From: Ciona intestinalis
Lineage: Eukaryota; Chordata; Ascidiacea; Phlebobranchia; Cionidae
Assembly (NCBI RefSeq): GCF_000224145.3
Contig: NC_020173.2
Span: forward strand, 1,789,435 to 1,853,434
Length of the DNA: 64,000 nucleotides
Reading direction: 5' to 3'
Part shown: in pieces, positions 37,104-50,975 of the stretch
How the letters are laid out: each line of letters opens with the position of its first letter
How positions within the stretch are numbered: the stretch's first letter is position 1
Position numbers and translations under genes: made by a program
The notes under the pieces: model-generated
The model's database searches: none
The model's input: only the letters and a program-made list of their open reading frames with translations
What the model was told of the DNA's origin: nothing

Positions 37104-38013
37104 TATTTAAAATATGTAAGAACAGTTTATTTAAAATCTTTTTAAAACAATGTGTTTGTATTAGCATTAGTTTAACAAAGCAGTTAAAAAATATATATAT
37201 ATAAAAAATCATATTTTGAATTCTGCCATCAACTAAGTGTATTCCACACTGTACGTCTGTATAGTAATCACAAGACAGACGAAACTATTCCTGCCATGTA
37301 GCCTATATTTACTTTGACCTATATATCTGCAGGTAATATTCCCATGACGTCACTATATTGCTTGGTTGGGAAACGTACTAATATTGGAATAAATACAGCG
37401 ACGACATTTTACTACGCTTGCACGAACAGAAAAGCATGTTGTTGCAAACTTGTTTATATATTAGAAGGTTACGTAACAACGATTTGGTTGCCTTTTTCCA
37501 TCGTTTATAAACTGGGTCAAACTGCCTAATGTCGCCGATTTAAATATAACCAGCTTAACACTTTAAACGGCCGTTTGTCTGTATTTACCAATCAGTTTAG
37601 CGTTATTGTGTTTGTTTAGATCTTTGTAAGTCAATGGGAAAAGCAAAACAACTTAAATTTTAACGTACAAAGTCAACTGTTTCCCTTACATTACATTTCG
37701 CGGGAAATTGTTAAAAATTCCCCTAATTAACCACGTGCTTTTCTCATTCAACCGTAGATGAAACTTTTTCTCTTTGCATCTCTCTCAATTTTTTTTCTTC
37801 TTGTTTCTCTTAAATAAGCATGTGCCAAAATTGTTTACAGGACCGTTGTTTTGATGAACAAAATCAATGTTCATATATGAACTGAACAAAATACAGTCCA
37901 AAAAAAGTACTTGAAATTCCTGTGTTTTCTTAGGTATTGTCTAGGTGTTTTCCCTTGAATACAAGATAAACAGATTACAGTTCCACTGGTCATTTTTTCC
38001 AGCTAACCGAGGA
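37104..38013. promoter_or_regulatory. Shared upstream region of XPC and MRPL48
   Basis: 910 bp between two divergent start codons, so both promoters must lie here unless distant 5' exons exist. No TATA box or known site can be assigned by eye. A pyrimidine-rich acceptor ends at 38002. Confidence 0.5.
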
Positions 38014-39423
38014 ATGGCTGCTCGAAATATCGTTACATGCGTACTTAATTCCCAGCGATCGTTATGCAACATATGCTGCTACACTCCTATTGTAACACGA
38101 AGAACTTACAGAAACAGACCAAGTCATAACATTGGAAGAGTACACGGACTTGTAATAAAAGATGTAAGTAACATTTTTTAGTATTTTACAGTTAAATACC
38201 AAATAAAAGGTAATGGTTACATAACCTTACCTTTTTTCTCATTGGTAAATTTATAAGGCCTTTTCTTATACATTTTTTTTTAAATCTTTCCTACCATAAT
38301 CGAAAAGACAAATAAAGTTATTATTATTCACCAGAAACCAATTGAAACCAAAGGACTTGGGGTATGGAAACCAAAGGACATAGAAGCCTCAAAGCCAACA
38401 AATTTCAACACTTTAAATTTCGTAGTGTCGGGTTATGACATGGTGCTGGTTGAAAATTTTGCTACATACGTTCACAGATTAATGATAAAATTCAAGCAAA
38501 ATGTAACTGAAACGTGAGTTATTTAAAGAAAAAATCTGTTCCAAAAAAAATCCAGAACAAAATCTCCCACAAACTAACATATATATACTTGGTAACTCTT
38601 AAGCTGGCACAAGGTGTTTGAAACAGAACACTCGTGTCATACTGACTGTTGTTTTCCAGCCACGCAAGAATAAAGTAAGTTACATTCATTCATTTATTCA
38701 CACAGTTACATTCATTCATTTATTCACACAATTGTCTTGATAGCACATAGAATAGTGTATAAATGGTCGTGTTATCGGTATATTTGATATCACAATTGAT
38801 AGTAAAGTTTGGCTGCTGCCACTACTCATATAGATAGGATATACTCATATAGATAGGGCCTACCTATACACGCCATTTTGTGGCTCTAGTTTCTGGTTTG
38901 ATTATCACCATTTAAATTTGTTGCAGGTATGCCATTCCAACAACCAGTACAAGTGTAAAGAAAATGGGCAAAAATGCTTCTGCAGATGTTGAACAAATGG
39001 ACACAGACATTGTACTTAACAACCACCAGCGTGTGGTACAGGTTAAAGACTTGCCATCTACCTTAGCACCTATGTTACTTCAGCAGCTAATGCACACAGT
39101 TCCTCAGTCGGTGTCTTTTTCAGTGAAACAGGTTCGTTTATAGCATTTTATATTTTAACTATATATAAACTATAGATTGTATGTTTTCTATTCCTCTGTC
39201 TTAACCTTAAAAGAACTATAAAAACATGAAAAAAATCTGAAAATAAAGGAAAATAGATTGGTCAATAGGTGCATTTTATTCATGAAAAATCTTTACAAAA
39301 GCTTTAAAATTGTTTTAATTTTTACCACAGTACACTGAAGAAGACTTGAATATGCGATATCAACAAAGAATTGAAATAGAACGAGAAAAGGCGGAACTGC
39401 AAGCATTGCTGGACTCTCGATAA
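38014..39423 (+). CDS. MRPL48: Mitochondrial large-subunit ribosomal protein L48 (MRPL48)
   Basis: Component of the 39S mitochondrial ribosomal subunit. Four exons (38014-38163, 38335-38513, 38927-39131, 39331-39423) join in phase to 208 residues; human MRPL48 has 212. The family signature is clear: LNFVVSGYDMVLVENFATYVH, then YAIPTTSTSVKKMG, HQRVVQVKDLPSTLAPMLL and YTEEDLNMRYQQR. The first 40 residues are rich in R, N, S, C and T with no acidic residue, as expected for a mitochondrial targeting peptide. An in-frame ATG exists upstream at 37945, but a pyrimidine-rich acceptor (TTTTTTCCAG, ending 38002) sits 12 bases before the chosen ATG, so I prefer 38014. A polyadenylation signal AATAAA is at 39488-39493. 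The gene is divergent from XPC, with 910 bp between the two start codons. Confidence 0.93.
38595..38720. repeat. Dispersed repeat copy in MRPL48 intron 2
   Basis: Contains TAAGCTGGCACAAGGTGTTT and a (ATTC)n tail whose last 26 bases are duplicated. It matches the second half of the element at 12905-13202. Confidence 0.6.
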
Positions 39424-40510
39424 TCTTTTTATAAATTTTTATTTGTACTTTGCTAAAACATTTGTGTTTCGCACTTTGAATGGTCATAATAAATTCATTG
39501 CACAGCGAAATACATTTCTGGTAGAAAGCGGCAATAGAAATTTTCTTGGCAGCAACATAAGTTAATGTAATACTTTCAAGCTACAGTACTGCATAAAGAG
39601 AACTATATACAACATATATGGAGTACAATGATATACTTTTACTACTCATATAATATATAACTTAAACGAAACTTACTATTTTTGAAACTCATAGGCTAGT
39701 AATACTTATGATAAAGGTAGTTTAGGCATTCTAATATATTTACTCTTCTGCTTGCCATGTCAGTTACCCAGAAATGATTTCTTGTGTTCTTTTAGTGAAG
39801 AAGGTCTTGACCCAGAATCTATAACACCAGACTCCCTTGCAGCTCTGAAATTGTTACATTAAAAGTAAAATCTAAAATCGAGTTGTCATTTTTGAGTAGT
39901 ACATGCGATTTATTTCAGTAACTCTTATAGGTTGAAGACATCTTAGATACAAAGCATTACATCGGGTGTATCTAACGTTAGTTAGTTGCGGGGATTGATC
40001 TAATGCATTGTCAACACCTCTGTACCTATACAGGGAATCTTATTGTTATTATTTCTACGTTATACTGCAATGCAAAACAAAATAAAGAAATGCGAGAAGT
40101 TTGAAACACCGGCGAATGTGCATAAATTGAAAGAGAATTGCAAATAGGCAAGTAAATAAAATTACATGCGATACTCAAAAACAAAGTCATCTTGTATTGG
40201 AAAAAAAGAGAAATCAAAATGGTAGTGGTATAAATGAATGCAGAAGCATACTATGCTACAAAACATAAAGTCAAGTGTAATCCAATCATATACTCCAGCA
40301 ACAGTTGGGCACCGTATGTCTCAAGAACTAAAAATGTCATGCGTGCTGATTTCTAAAGTGGAACTGAAGGGTGTTGGCATTTTTTTCAAGGAACCAGTAA
40401 AACATAAACATGCAAAATCCTGGCTTGACCCAAAGGCAGCAGCATTGGAATGTGTCAATTTCCCAACACAATAAAACTTGGCAAATAATAAGTAACAGAA
40501 CCACAGCACG
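39424..40510. other. Convergent spacer between MRPL48 and PIX
   Basis: 1.1 kb holding both 3' UTRs. Nothing else is recognisable. Confidence 0.6.
39488..39493 (+). terminator. MRPL48 polyadenylation signal
   Basis: AATAAA 65 bases after the MRPL48 stop codon, the first such hexamer downstream on this strand. Confidence 0.7.
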
Positions 40511-43500
40511 CTAGCACTCTGGTGAAGCACGAGCACCACTCAAGTGACTGTTTAAAACTGGAACCGAATCCAACCTTCGGATGAGAGTTTCTAACTTTTT
40601 CCTCGCTCTTGTTTCATCTTCCATAGTCTGCTTCATCCGTTTTTGCTCCTGAATAATTTACAGATAAAAAAATCAAGAAAAATCCCAAAAAGTGCGCAAT
40701 GAACAATGACCATTACTACGAACAAAATTTTATATTTTATAACTTGCAAAAACATAATAACTAAACAAACCTGCTTCAATGAGTTAACTTGATCCCGTAA
40801 TTCATATACAGTATCAACCAGGCTTCTAAAAAATATATTTTAATAAAACAATTAACAAATGATTACACTGGTTTCATTCAAGTAAAAATTGGTGTAAAAA
40901 CACACACCTATAGGAAGGGATTTGTAATACAACAAAATCAATAGTTATTTTTGTAAAACTAAAAAAATGGAAGAAAAGTTATCTTAAACCAATTACAAAA
41001 TCATAATTTGCAAAATACAGTACAGAATAATTGGTTCCATATAATTAAAGTAATAAAACAATTAATCTTTAAACTAATTACAATATAAAAAGTTGCAGAA
41101 TCGACATACTTCTCCTCAATAAGAGCGTCATTGTCTGGATTTTCTATGATAATTTTTTCTTCTAAGATTGAGGTATGTCTGCTGCGNNNNNNNNNNNNNN
41201 NNNNNNNNNNNNNNNNNNNNNNNNNNNNNNNNNNNNTTGTGTGTTGGTAATGAAAGCTGAGAATAAAAACTAAGTGTAAGAAATATATATAATGATGTTT
41301 CTGGTCCTAGGAATATGTGGAATATAAATTGTAGAAATTTCTAAATTTAGTAATAAAAGCTAGTTTAATGAATATTAGGATAAAGCTAACTAAAATTCCT
41401 GTTTTTTTTTAAATTGAATTCCCTTTTTATCAAGTCAAATAAAATAGAAAGATATAGTACATAAACATATTTCATTAGTTGCATAATTCTTTACAATAGC
41501 TAATTAAAACAATAAAGGCATAGGCCAAAATAAGCTACTATATTCACAAGCTAAAAGCTATACTAAACATAGTAACCAATCACCATGTATTCTGAACTAC
41601 CTTTTTTATCTACATTCTTCACAGATGTCATTTCATTTGGAAATCTGACTGAACCAATACAATTGCTTTGCTTATAACTGAACTCAAATCTCAGCTGTAT
41701 AATATATTGTTTCACTCTCACATTTATTGCTGCCAACTATATCTAGCTCCCTGAAGGCACGTCTCATTTCCTGATCAGCGGTTTACAATACAGGAAGCCA
41801 TTGTGAGCTCAGCAAAGCAACCTATCATGACATCATAATTGCTTTTAATTGCTGTTCTGCGTGTACATTTTGTGATGCAAATACCTAATACACATTTAGA
41901 TGGCGGATAATGGTTTTGAAAAGTATTTGATTCATTTTTATGCAGGAATGAAACTACTTGGAAAATAGCTTTCACAATATAGGCAGTTATATAAACCAGA
42001 TTTTATTTTGTGGGAAAATTTCCACATTCATAGTTTGCACATATAGACATCTAATGACGTGTAGATTAAGCTAATAAAGTAGCGTGCGTTATACCACCGG
42101 CATTTCGTGTATTCGCCCTCGGTTAAAGGAACATGTTTGCATGGTAAACATAATTATAAGGTGTGTGTTTAAACTTACAGTGAACGTTATTTCTGGCGAG
42201 TGTGGGCGTGCAGTATGCGTCGAGGACAAGAAGGATTTCTCTCTCATCTTCTGGCCGGCCTAAAGGGAAAATTTGAAAAAAATATTAACTTTTGATTTTT
42301 ATCATGACAATAATTTTTACATCTACTTTTATAAACCATGCTTTTTATAAACCATGAAACATTTCCAAATTGTAACCAAAAAAACATTGTAGTATTTTAA
42401 TCCGATTAACCAACCAAAAAAATCAGCCATAATTTAAGGGTATGCAAATAAAGCTTTGGTTGCATTAAAAGCTGTTGGCAACACAAACAGTTCAACTTAG
42501 TGCATTACAAAGACAACAGCAACCAACACACCTTTATCAGGAAGTATTTTCTCTGGAGGAGCAAGATTATCCTCCTGCTCACTGTGTTTCCTCTCCGCTT
42601 TCTTATCTTTCTTTTTTTTCCGCGTTAACTTTGGACTTCTGCTTCGCTCCTAAAACACAATAGGGATTTTGAGACAATACTATGAGTGACATGACAATGC
42701 AAACATGCCGTGGTATCAAAAGAATGAAAGTGTTACTACAGTTATACAATAATTGCCGCTTTGTAGTTATTTTATTTTAGTAATCTAAATTAAGATATAT
42801 AATGAGTAATGACTGTCACTTTAAAGATATTTTAGTTTCTGCTTTACAATAAAATAAAGCAAGTTAAGTTCATCAAATGATTTTTTTTAATTTAATGTTT
42901 GCCTTTGACATTTTTAAAGAAATTAATGTTTGTTTTTGAAAGTTTAAATAATGATATTTGAAGACTTACCACATTTGAATGTTCTTTACCATTAGAAACA
43001 GTGAGATGTCTGCATGGGGCAGATGGTCGTAAACACATCTGACACCAGGTTTTCTCACCAAAAGTGCTGTTTGCATCTGAAACTTTAAAATAACAAAGAT
43101 AAATACTATTGACTCTATTGGTTGTAGATTATTTGACTAACAAGAACTAACCAGCCCTGCCTGCAACATACTAAAACATTGAAAACAAACATACAGTAAT
43201 ATTCCCAGCTGTAGCAAAAAACAGACACATAAGAAGATCACGCTGCAATTTCCAAACAAACTGCCATCTTAAACATAGTAAACTTTGTTTCCAGTAAAAG
43301 TTTAACTTGAAAATATTTAAACAAAATAGATCATTTTTGTCTGCTAGGTGTAGCTACCCAGTACCCTGCTTTTTTCTTCTAATTAAATATAAAAATATTT
43401 ATGGTAAGTGTGTTTTAACCACTGTTGTTTCTACGCAAAACCCCGTTTTTTTATTATTTTTAATCTTCGCTACCGTAATCGAAGATACAAATAAAAGTAT

Positions 43501-46500
43501 TATTATTGTTAATACTATTACCAACTGCCCCTAACAGATACAAAACAACAGAATTTCCCAACTTACCACCAGTGTGTGGGAAGGGTGGGGGAGATACAGT
43601 GGGTGAGATGTGTTGAATGAGCTCTAGTTGACGGTTTGTACCTGAACGTGGTTGTGTGTAACCTGGTGAAGATCGGGAACCATATGGAACAGCATGCTGT
43701 AAAGAAATATTTAAAGTTTTCTATCAGTATAAAATGTATGACAAAAAAGTCATATTAATTACATTTTGTGAGTATTTTTTAACATTACTTTGTTTTGAAA
43801 TTGTTTTTAAATAAAATTTCCCAAATTTTTGTTTTAAATGTAGCTTTTTCCATCAGTATGAATTGTATAGGAACACATTGTAACACAAAATCCCTTTGAT
43901 CAAATTTCCTTCACGGTTTACTTATACGAACAGCTGATATAATGACAAATTTATATTTTATTACCTATTTTGTAAATAATTTTAAAATTACCTTTTTAAA
44001 TTTTTGAAATAAAATTTCCCAAAATTTTGTTTTAAATTTGGTGACACTATCTATATTTATATCTATATATATATATATTCTAAAAACTTGAAAAAATGTA
44101 ATTAAACTTATAGGAATGCAGAAAACACCTATAAAGTTTTTACCTTAGGTGGAGGGGGTATTTGTGTGACAGGTGCCTGCTTAACTATGGGTGAGGGAGC
44201 AGTTAGCGGGGCAACGGGGGCTAGCGAGGTTCTTCTGTATTTCTCACATTGATTCTCAAGTGTTTGCACCCAACGTCGTTGCTCATCTGCTGACTTTGTG
44301 ATTACGACAATCCTTTCTATGAGGTTTCCTATACAAGATATATATATGTGTTATGTTGAATGCAAACTTATAATAAAGGGATGGGCCAACCCTAACCCCA
44401 TTGTATGCCATACTGCCATACCAATGTTAATAGTTCAAGACTGTGAAACAATGAAATTAAACTATTATGTCACTTTATGTGTATGTGCATTTTATATGTA
44501 TTGTATTTTGTATTGGTACACTACTATGTGCTCATGTGAATTACATTGGCTGTTTAAACAAACAATAAAGGCCTTTGGAACCCCAAATAATGTAGTTAAA
44601 CCTTATTTGATGATTCCTCAGTAAATAAAACATTAAATGTATAAACACAACCGATTCAATTACTAAGTGCTTACACTTTAACACATACTTGGTGAACTGA
44701 ATCAGTTAAAAGCTGAAGTAGCATTTATAATTTTATTCTTAAAATGTCTCACACATAACAATACTTTGCAAGGTATAAATTTAAAAAACAAATTTCAATC
44801 AACCACATTGTTAAATACATTTAACCAGGCCATACAAGGTTTAATGATATAGTTTGTCATTTCTTATTTGATAATAATTTTTGTAAATTCAAACTTAATG
44901 AAACAATAGCCTGCACTGCTGCACATAAGACCATACACGCCAAGCTTTTTAAATGCAAGGGAGGTAGGAACAGTTAGACACTATCCATTCCTGTGAAACA
45001 AATCTAACTTATTCATTGACTTGTAATGTTTACTGATAACTTGGTACCCCAGTTTTGGCACAAATGCATACAACACAACAAAGCTACTAAAATATGACAA
45101 TATATTATAATATCACCTGTTATTTCAAATGCATGTTGATAAGATGAGCAGTCATCTAACTTCTTTGCTTGTAACGCGGTCAGTGGTAGTTTCCCTTCGT
45201 AACGGAAGCCGCTGAGTCGCTGTGACGCAGACAAAATTAGCAGCGCGCTCGAAAATAGAAGCAAGTGTCTCTCTTTCCGTTCCTGCATTGAAGGGAGGTC
45301 ATTTAAAGATTTGTCTTGATCTTATTTTTTAATCTTGTAGATAGGAGTGATTGACTAGGTTAAATTTGTGTTAATTTTTTTTTTTCTGTAAGTTTTTTTT
45401 TGTTTTATTCTTGCTGTTATAAAACCAATACCACTTTACTAAAGACAAAAGACTTTACAGACATGTGTGGATGTATCATATCCTGAATTGTTTATAAGTT
45501 AGTGCAGCGGTGTTGTTAAATGTATATTTATCATACAATACAATCCTATTCCTATCATATACAAAACATAGGAATGTAAGGCCATAAAACACTACATATT
45601 AACCAATAGGCAATAAACATCATATTTGTTTAAATATAAAATAAAAAACATCACATTGTGTTTAAATAAAGAAGAAATTACTGACATCATTTCCAATTAG
45701 ACAAGTTGCTGATGATAGAAACAGAACTTGACCAAGGTGTGTGAGAGACTCTCCCTCCCACCCTTGTATCTGGCTGTTTAGTATATGCTGTTCAGTTTCT
45801 TTACGCTTCCATGTGTCTTGGCATATGATCTGTAATCGGTAATAGTTAGTGCAGGATTAGGCATGTAATGCACAGTGTTTTATTAAGCATAAAAGCTAGT
45901 TTATACAGGGTGTTTGAAAAGTCACTGTGCACTGTTGTCATGTTTTAATAATAACTAGTTCTAATAATTTAAATTTTAATAGTAAAATGAAGAAGGGTCC
46001 AAGCCTGTACTAATGCCGACTTTTAACACTATTTATAATTTTCATTCCTATTTACCTCCTGGATTCTATACTGAAACATGCTTGTTAATAAATATGAAAG
46101 TGCCCATTGCCTCCCCAACATTCTGTATGTAAGAATGTAGCTTTTTTATTCCATATGGGGTATTGTGGGGTAATGGCCCCAACTCGACCATAAATCCCAG
46201 GTCCCTGTTGTTCCTTAGTGTAGAACCTCACCCATATACAAAAATATTCAATTATAAACTTACTGATATTTTCTCATACTGATGCAATGCAGCTGAAAGG
46301 TGGGACTTGTCTGGATGATTTTCCTATAACAGGAAAACAACAAGAGTTCATGAAGAGCATTATGCAAATATGATGCCATTATGTATAATAGGCTAGAAGT
46401 TGGCATAAAATTTAAAGGCTATTAAATGATTATTTAGATTTAAAACCTTAATATAGGCTATTAAGTTTCAAAAAATCCATTAAGTTTCGAAATGTAAAAA

Positions 46501-49500
46501 AAATTAAACACTTACAAAAATGGATATTTCAATATATTGTTTTGTACAATATTAGAGCAAAAAATATATTGTTGAGCCATCATATAAAACCTAAAGGTGT
46601 TGCAGCTCTGCGATTTGCAGTTACTGTGTAGTGCTACAATTCACAGAAGTAAATAGTTATCAGCAAGTGTGGCTTACAATTATATGGCGTTCCAATTCTC
46701 TTAGAATATTTGGGTATTGTTCCAATCTTTTAAATGGTTTGCTGAGGCCACTGGTTATAAACATGACACCAGGACCACTGGGATTCTTGCTTTCCATATA
46801 CCTTGAAATATGGAGAAACTTAATGACATTTCACTCACCACTGTAGTGAGTCATGGCACATATACAGTGCGTGCCATGGATTAAATGCAGAAAACCTACA
46901 AGCAGAAAACTCAAGCTTTATTTTTTTGGTCTATTGCCAAAACAATCTCTGGCTGTCAACGGTTACTATTAGTTGGTGTGATTTTAGCACACTATAAGAA
47001 AGCACTTTTTTAACAACAAAAAGTCTGCTAAAAGTTTAACATCTATAACTATATGACAGACTGGAATAAATTATACACCAATGAAAATAATTAGATACAA
47101 CTTTTATAATACTACACCATGACATAGATTTTACTTCCAAAAAAAATAAATGCAGTATAAAAAAATAAACTGAAAACCTACTTTAATTTAAATATGAATG
47201 GCAGTGAAATTCAACCTTAGATTTTGCTTATTTAAATTAATGCAAACTTTAAAAAAATTAAAAATTTAACGAAAATTTTGTTTAACAAAGTTTGACAAAA
47301 TTATCATACAGAAAACACACACACACACATTGTGTATCTACCTTTGTAAGGATTCTTTATGATTAAGAATAACTTGTACAGCGGAAGGATGGTTGGCACA
47401 ATATTCATTATACAGAGGATCCAACTTATCTCCATACTTCTCAAAACACTGGCCAACATTTTGTTGAATACATGGCAGTCTAAAGAAAAATTAGAAAATG
47501 AAACCCACATTTTAATATAACGATTCAGTTTTTACAGTTTTCTAGGTGGCAAATGGTAGGTAATAGGTATTTGCAGCATAGTGATGTTATGCAACGTGGT
47601 GACTGGTACTATATTGTTATCTTAATATTGACAGTTGTTTTGGTTAATGGATACAGATACTATACTACTAGCTTATACTGAAGTTAATTAACAAAACATA
47701 TATATGCATTCACAGCAAAGTGATGTTATGCAACGTGGTAACTGGTAGTATTATTATTGTTTTACCAATCAATGAGATTATTGACACATTTATATCAACT
47801 TTTTAAAGTTATTATTGGATATTGGATACAGAGATACTATACTGTTTCAATTTATACTGAATTAAATTAACAAAACATATATATATGTATAATAAATATA
47901 ATATAGCTTTTAAGCTTTATGCTTTAGTCTTGACATCTTAGTAAAGTATTGGCTTTAAACACTTCTGTAAATTTAACTCAAAACAATTAAGATAAAGCCA
48001 GGATAACTAGAAAATTGTAGACATCTCATCAGAGTTTAAAACTTACTTTGAACAATCTTCTATCTCACGTACGAACTTGGTCTGACATTCAAAGATCTTT
48101 TCCAGGTTCCCCGCCAGTGTGGTTGAGTTAGGTTTGGATAGAAACTCATTTCCACTTGATTGGGTCAATGGTCTTAAATAACTGGTAAGCAGATTCTGTA
48201 TTTCTTTGACATGAGCCCACTCTGTTTCAAGGAAATTCTGCAGGACCTGTGCATTGAATAGAGTGGTAATGATATAGACATAAACAATCGCGGTATAGGC
48301 TTTATTCATGCTTAGACACATTACTTTTAAATGGATTTAAATAACAGTGTTTTAATAGTAGTATATTGTTTCAGTGGCGATTTTCTCAGAGGTCTTTGGG
48401 CCTGCATGTTTTCTAGCAATGATATAAACCACTAATCACTTAAAGCTGACCAAATGTTTTTACAAATTATTCAATGACATCATTTCTTTAGAAAACAAGA
48501 ATGTTTTTTAGAACCTAATTGACTTCTGAGAATTAAACTGACTGAGCCAATTGGTTAGCAGAACAAACAGAAGAAACAATACCTTCCAATAAAGCTAAAT
48601 AGTAAATTCAAAATATTTGGTATAGGCTTTATTTTAATGTTTACCCAAAAAACGCAGCTGAACAAAATAAAACAATCCTATGATGTACATTAAATGGACA
48701 AATATTTTATACAAACAATACATAACATACCTGTTGGTAAAATGCTTGTTTTGTTTCTAGTGCTTTTGCAATATCTTCTTTCTTCTGAGCTGGTTTCTGT
48801 GAGTTACCAGGACTTGCCGACCTATCAGCTGCAAAGAATATAAATTAATTTATATTAAACTCAACTTAATTAAAAATCAACAATAAAATTGATAAAGTAA
48901 ATACATTAAAGCAAAGTTAACCACAAATAAATAATTTATGAAAATAAAAAATACTAAAGATTCCAAGCATTTTGTTAAACCTACACACCATATATGGTAA
49001 AATACAAATATTTACATATATATATATTTACCAGAGTCACTTTTCTTTGAACCTCTAATTTCCTTCACATAGTTGCTGGGGAACCAACCAATTTTTCCAT
49101 TGTATTTTCCCTCCCACCATCCACCTTCTGTCTTTGATGTAAGCTGGTAATACAATACATAATCAATTTATAAAACAATTATACATAATAAAGTTATTGT
49201 AGTACTTTTCGGTGTGATACCATACTATTTGTACCTTAAAACCTATATTTCCTGATAGTCCATTTTGTAACTAACAACGCTCTTTTAAAACTGTGGTGCC
49301 GGAGTTATTATGATTCTTCTTTGTTTACTGCCAAATGGGATGGGAAAAGAGAGTAAAAACATGTCCAATTTTACCCCACCTTACTATATCCTTTTAAGTG
49401 ATTAAATACATAGAGAAGGGTCACAAAACAGAACTTAATAGAGCATTGATTTGATTGGTTAAGGTGATATGCATGAAATCATAATAGTAAGTCAATCATT

Positions 49501-49898
49501 ATTCTATGCAATTATTGGTTTTAAATGCTGGTTTGAAACGCTTGATTGTTCTGATAAATATTAGTAAAAAGCAGTGATAACATGAAGATATTAACATTTT
49601 CTGCTTACAAAACATATATAAAAGCTTTTAACAAATCTAGAACATATATAAAGTACAAACAATAAGCACACATTACCAAGAAGTGAAAGATAATACTTTA
49701 AATACCTGCATTTAGCTAATAAGTCTATAAAGAAATTGACAAGTGTGAATAAGCAGTGTCTGCTGTTAGCAAATTTCAATGTAAATTAGCTATGACTTTT
49801 ACCTGAATGATTGAGCCCTTTCCAAAAGTTAGTTCGTCTTCATTCTGTCGTTGGTACGCATATTTAGCCTTCACTTTTGGCAAAACGTATTCACCCAT
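40511..49898 (-). CDS. ARHGEF7: PIX-family Rho guanine nucleotide exchange factor (beta-PIX/alpha-PIX), one exon cut by a gap
   Basis: Exchange factor for Rac/Cdc42 that scaffolds PAK and GIT proteins at adhesions. Exons: 49803-49898, 49032-49143, 48731-48828, 48047-48246, 47342-47479, 46678-46801, 46264-46323, 45686-45829, 45117-45282, 44144-44328, 43567-43696, 42970-43082, 42532-42649, 42179-42259, 41110-41186 (5' part lost in the N gap), 40771-40825, 40511-40648. Domains: SH3 (about 7-64, [20 protein letters not shown]), DH (about 103-290, [20 protein letters not shown]), PH (about 300-405, [20 protein letters not shown]), a proline-rich stretch, the GIT-binding region ([20 protein letters not shown]) and the C-terminal trimeric coiled coil ([18 protein letters not shown]). 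The start lies directly before SH3, so no N-terminal CH domain is encoded from this ATG, as in short beta-PIX. Vertebrate ARHGEF6 and ARHGEF7 are co-orthologue candidates. A MITE sits in intron 1. Confidence 0.95.
41187..41236. other. Assembly gap, 50 N, cutting a PIX exon
   Basis: A run of 50 N that removes the 5' side of the PIX exon beginning at 41110 (coding for [20 protein letters not shown]). Unlike the other gaps, no duplicated sequence flanks it. Confidence 0.97.
41237..42178 (-). other. PIX intron sequence after the gap
   Basis: About 940 bp of AT-rich intron; the missing 5' part of exon 15 is expected in or beside the gap, and I see no other exon here. Confidence 0.55.
44329..45116 (-). 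other. PIX intron 9, 788 bp
   Basis: An open plus-strand frame at 44298-44624 overlaps it but begins in the antisense of a coding exon and has no homology. Nothing else is visible. Confidence 0.6.
46150..46230. repeat. Fragment of a dispersed repeat in PIX intron 7
   Basis: GGGGTAATGGCCCCAACTCG and AAATCCCAGGTCCCTG resemble GGGGTAGTGTACCAACTTTG and AAATCCTAGGTCCCATG at about 1053-1105 in a DGK intron, so a shared repeat family is likely. Confidence 0.5.
47572..47885. repeat. About 140-bp tandem duplication in PIX intron 4
   Basis: AGTGATGTTATGCAACGTGG occurs at about 47579 and 47720, and GGATACAGA plus AATTAACAAAACATATATAT follow in both units. Purely intronic. Confidence 0.8.
49222..49388 (+). 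mobile_element. Degraded MITE in PIX intron 1
   Basis: Contains AACTAACAACGCTCTTTTAA, TTTGTTTACTGCCAAATGGG and TTTTACCCCACCTTACTATA; the 5' end is lost or diverged. Confidence 0.7.
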
Positions 49899-50975
49899 TC
49901 TGTTGCAAGCATGAACTGTCTTTTGTCTCTGCAAAAACGGGTCATGTTACTAAAATATGATATTAAAACATGAATTGCTTTTAATTTACAATTAAACATA
50001 TCGCCTAGTCTATTTTACAAGCATTAGGATTGCGGCTTACCTGACTTCCGGATATTCAACACAAACCGAATCAGAACTTCGTTCTATCAAAAGATGAAAC
50101 AAAAAAACGAAAAAAGTTTTACTCCGACGACATGGATGTTTCGACAACAATTGGGGTGAAAATTTATTATATGTTTTTCTGTATAATAAATAAATAATGT
50201 AGTTAAAAACAAAACAAAAGTATATGAGCAGAGCCATAGAAATACCGAGTAGTCCAACCCATTGTTACGTAAAAGACAAATTGAACGCCATCTTGTTTCC
50301 AAAATAACACAGTAGGTATAGGGAAAATGCATGTTTTTCGGTAAATTAGAGAAAAACTTGAGTCTAAAAACAAATTTAAAGATGGAAAAGTGTAAAAAAC
50401 AAGTGTTATTTGTTTTCTGTATCAAAAAAAGTCAAAAAATGGAATTAGAAGCGGTTGATTTGTGACATTTTAGTCATTTAATGGGGGTAAATTTATATGT
50501 TTTTTCAAAAAAATGTTTGGTAATGTAAATAGAAGCTGTTTTACGCCTTTCCACAAAAGGAAATTGCAAATAAAACTCAACAAGTTCGTTTAAATTCATT
50601 GCGAAAGTCACCGCTTTTGCTCTATTTTGAACACACAAAGACGGCAGTTGGACTACTCGGTGTTTTTACGACTCTGTATATGAGCAAACAAATAGTACTT
50701 TTGCATTTTTCCGTATAAGGAAACAGATAGACTCTTGCAAAATCTAATAGGCGAAATAACCAAAACCGTAACATTTATTAAATGGGCACGAAAACATAAA
50801 GAATCTGCAATATCATTTCGCGTATTGATACAAGGTAAAATGTTTGATATTTACAAATAAATAAGTGTCGGAATTCTCGCGTGACTAAAGAGTTTATGTG
50901 GTACTGTTTGTAAAATATTATAATATGCATTTACTATTTATTTACTGTTTTAATTGTTGTGTAGATTGATTAACC
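49899..50975. promoter_or_regulatory. Shared upstream region of PIX and COMMD7
   Basis: 1.08 kb between divergent start codons. An acceptor-like TTTTTGCAG (minus strand, ending about 49932) and TTGTGTAG (plus, ending 50964) mark possible leader junctions. No other element can be named. Confidence 0.5.

Noticed and set aside
44298-44624. 108-codon plus-strand frame with Cys/Tyr-rich sequence
   Set aside because: It starts antisense to PIX exon 10, extends into intron, and has no recognisable domain.
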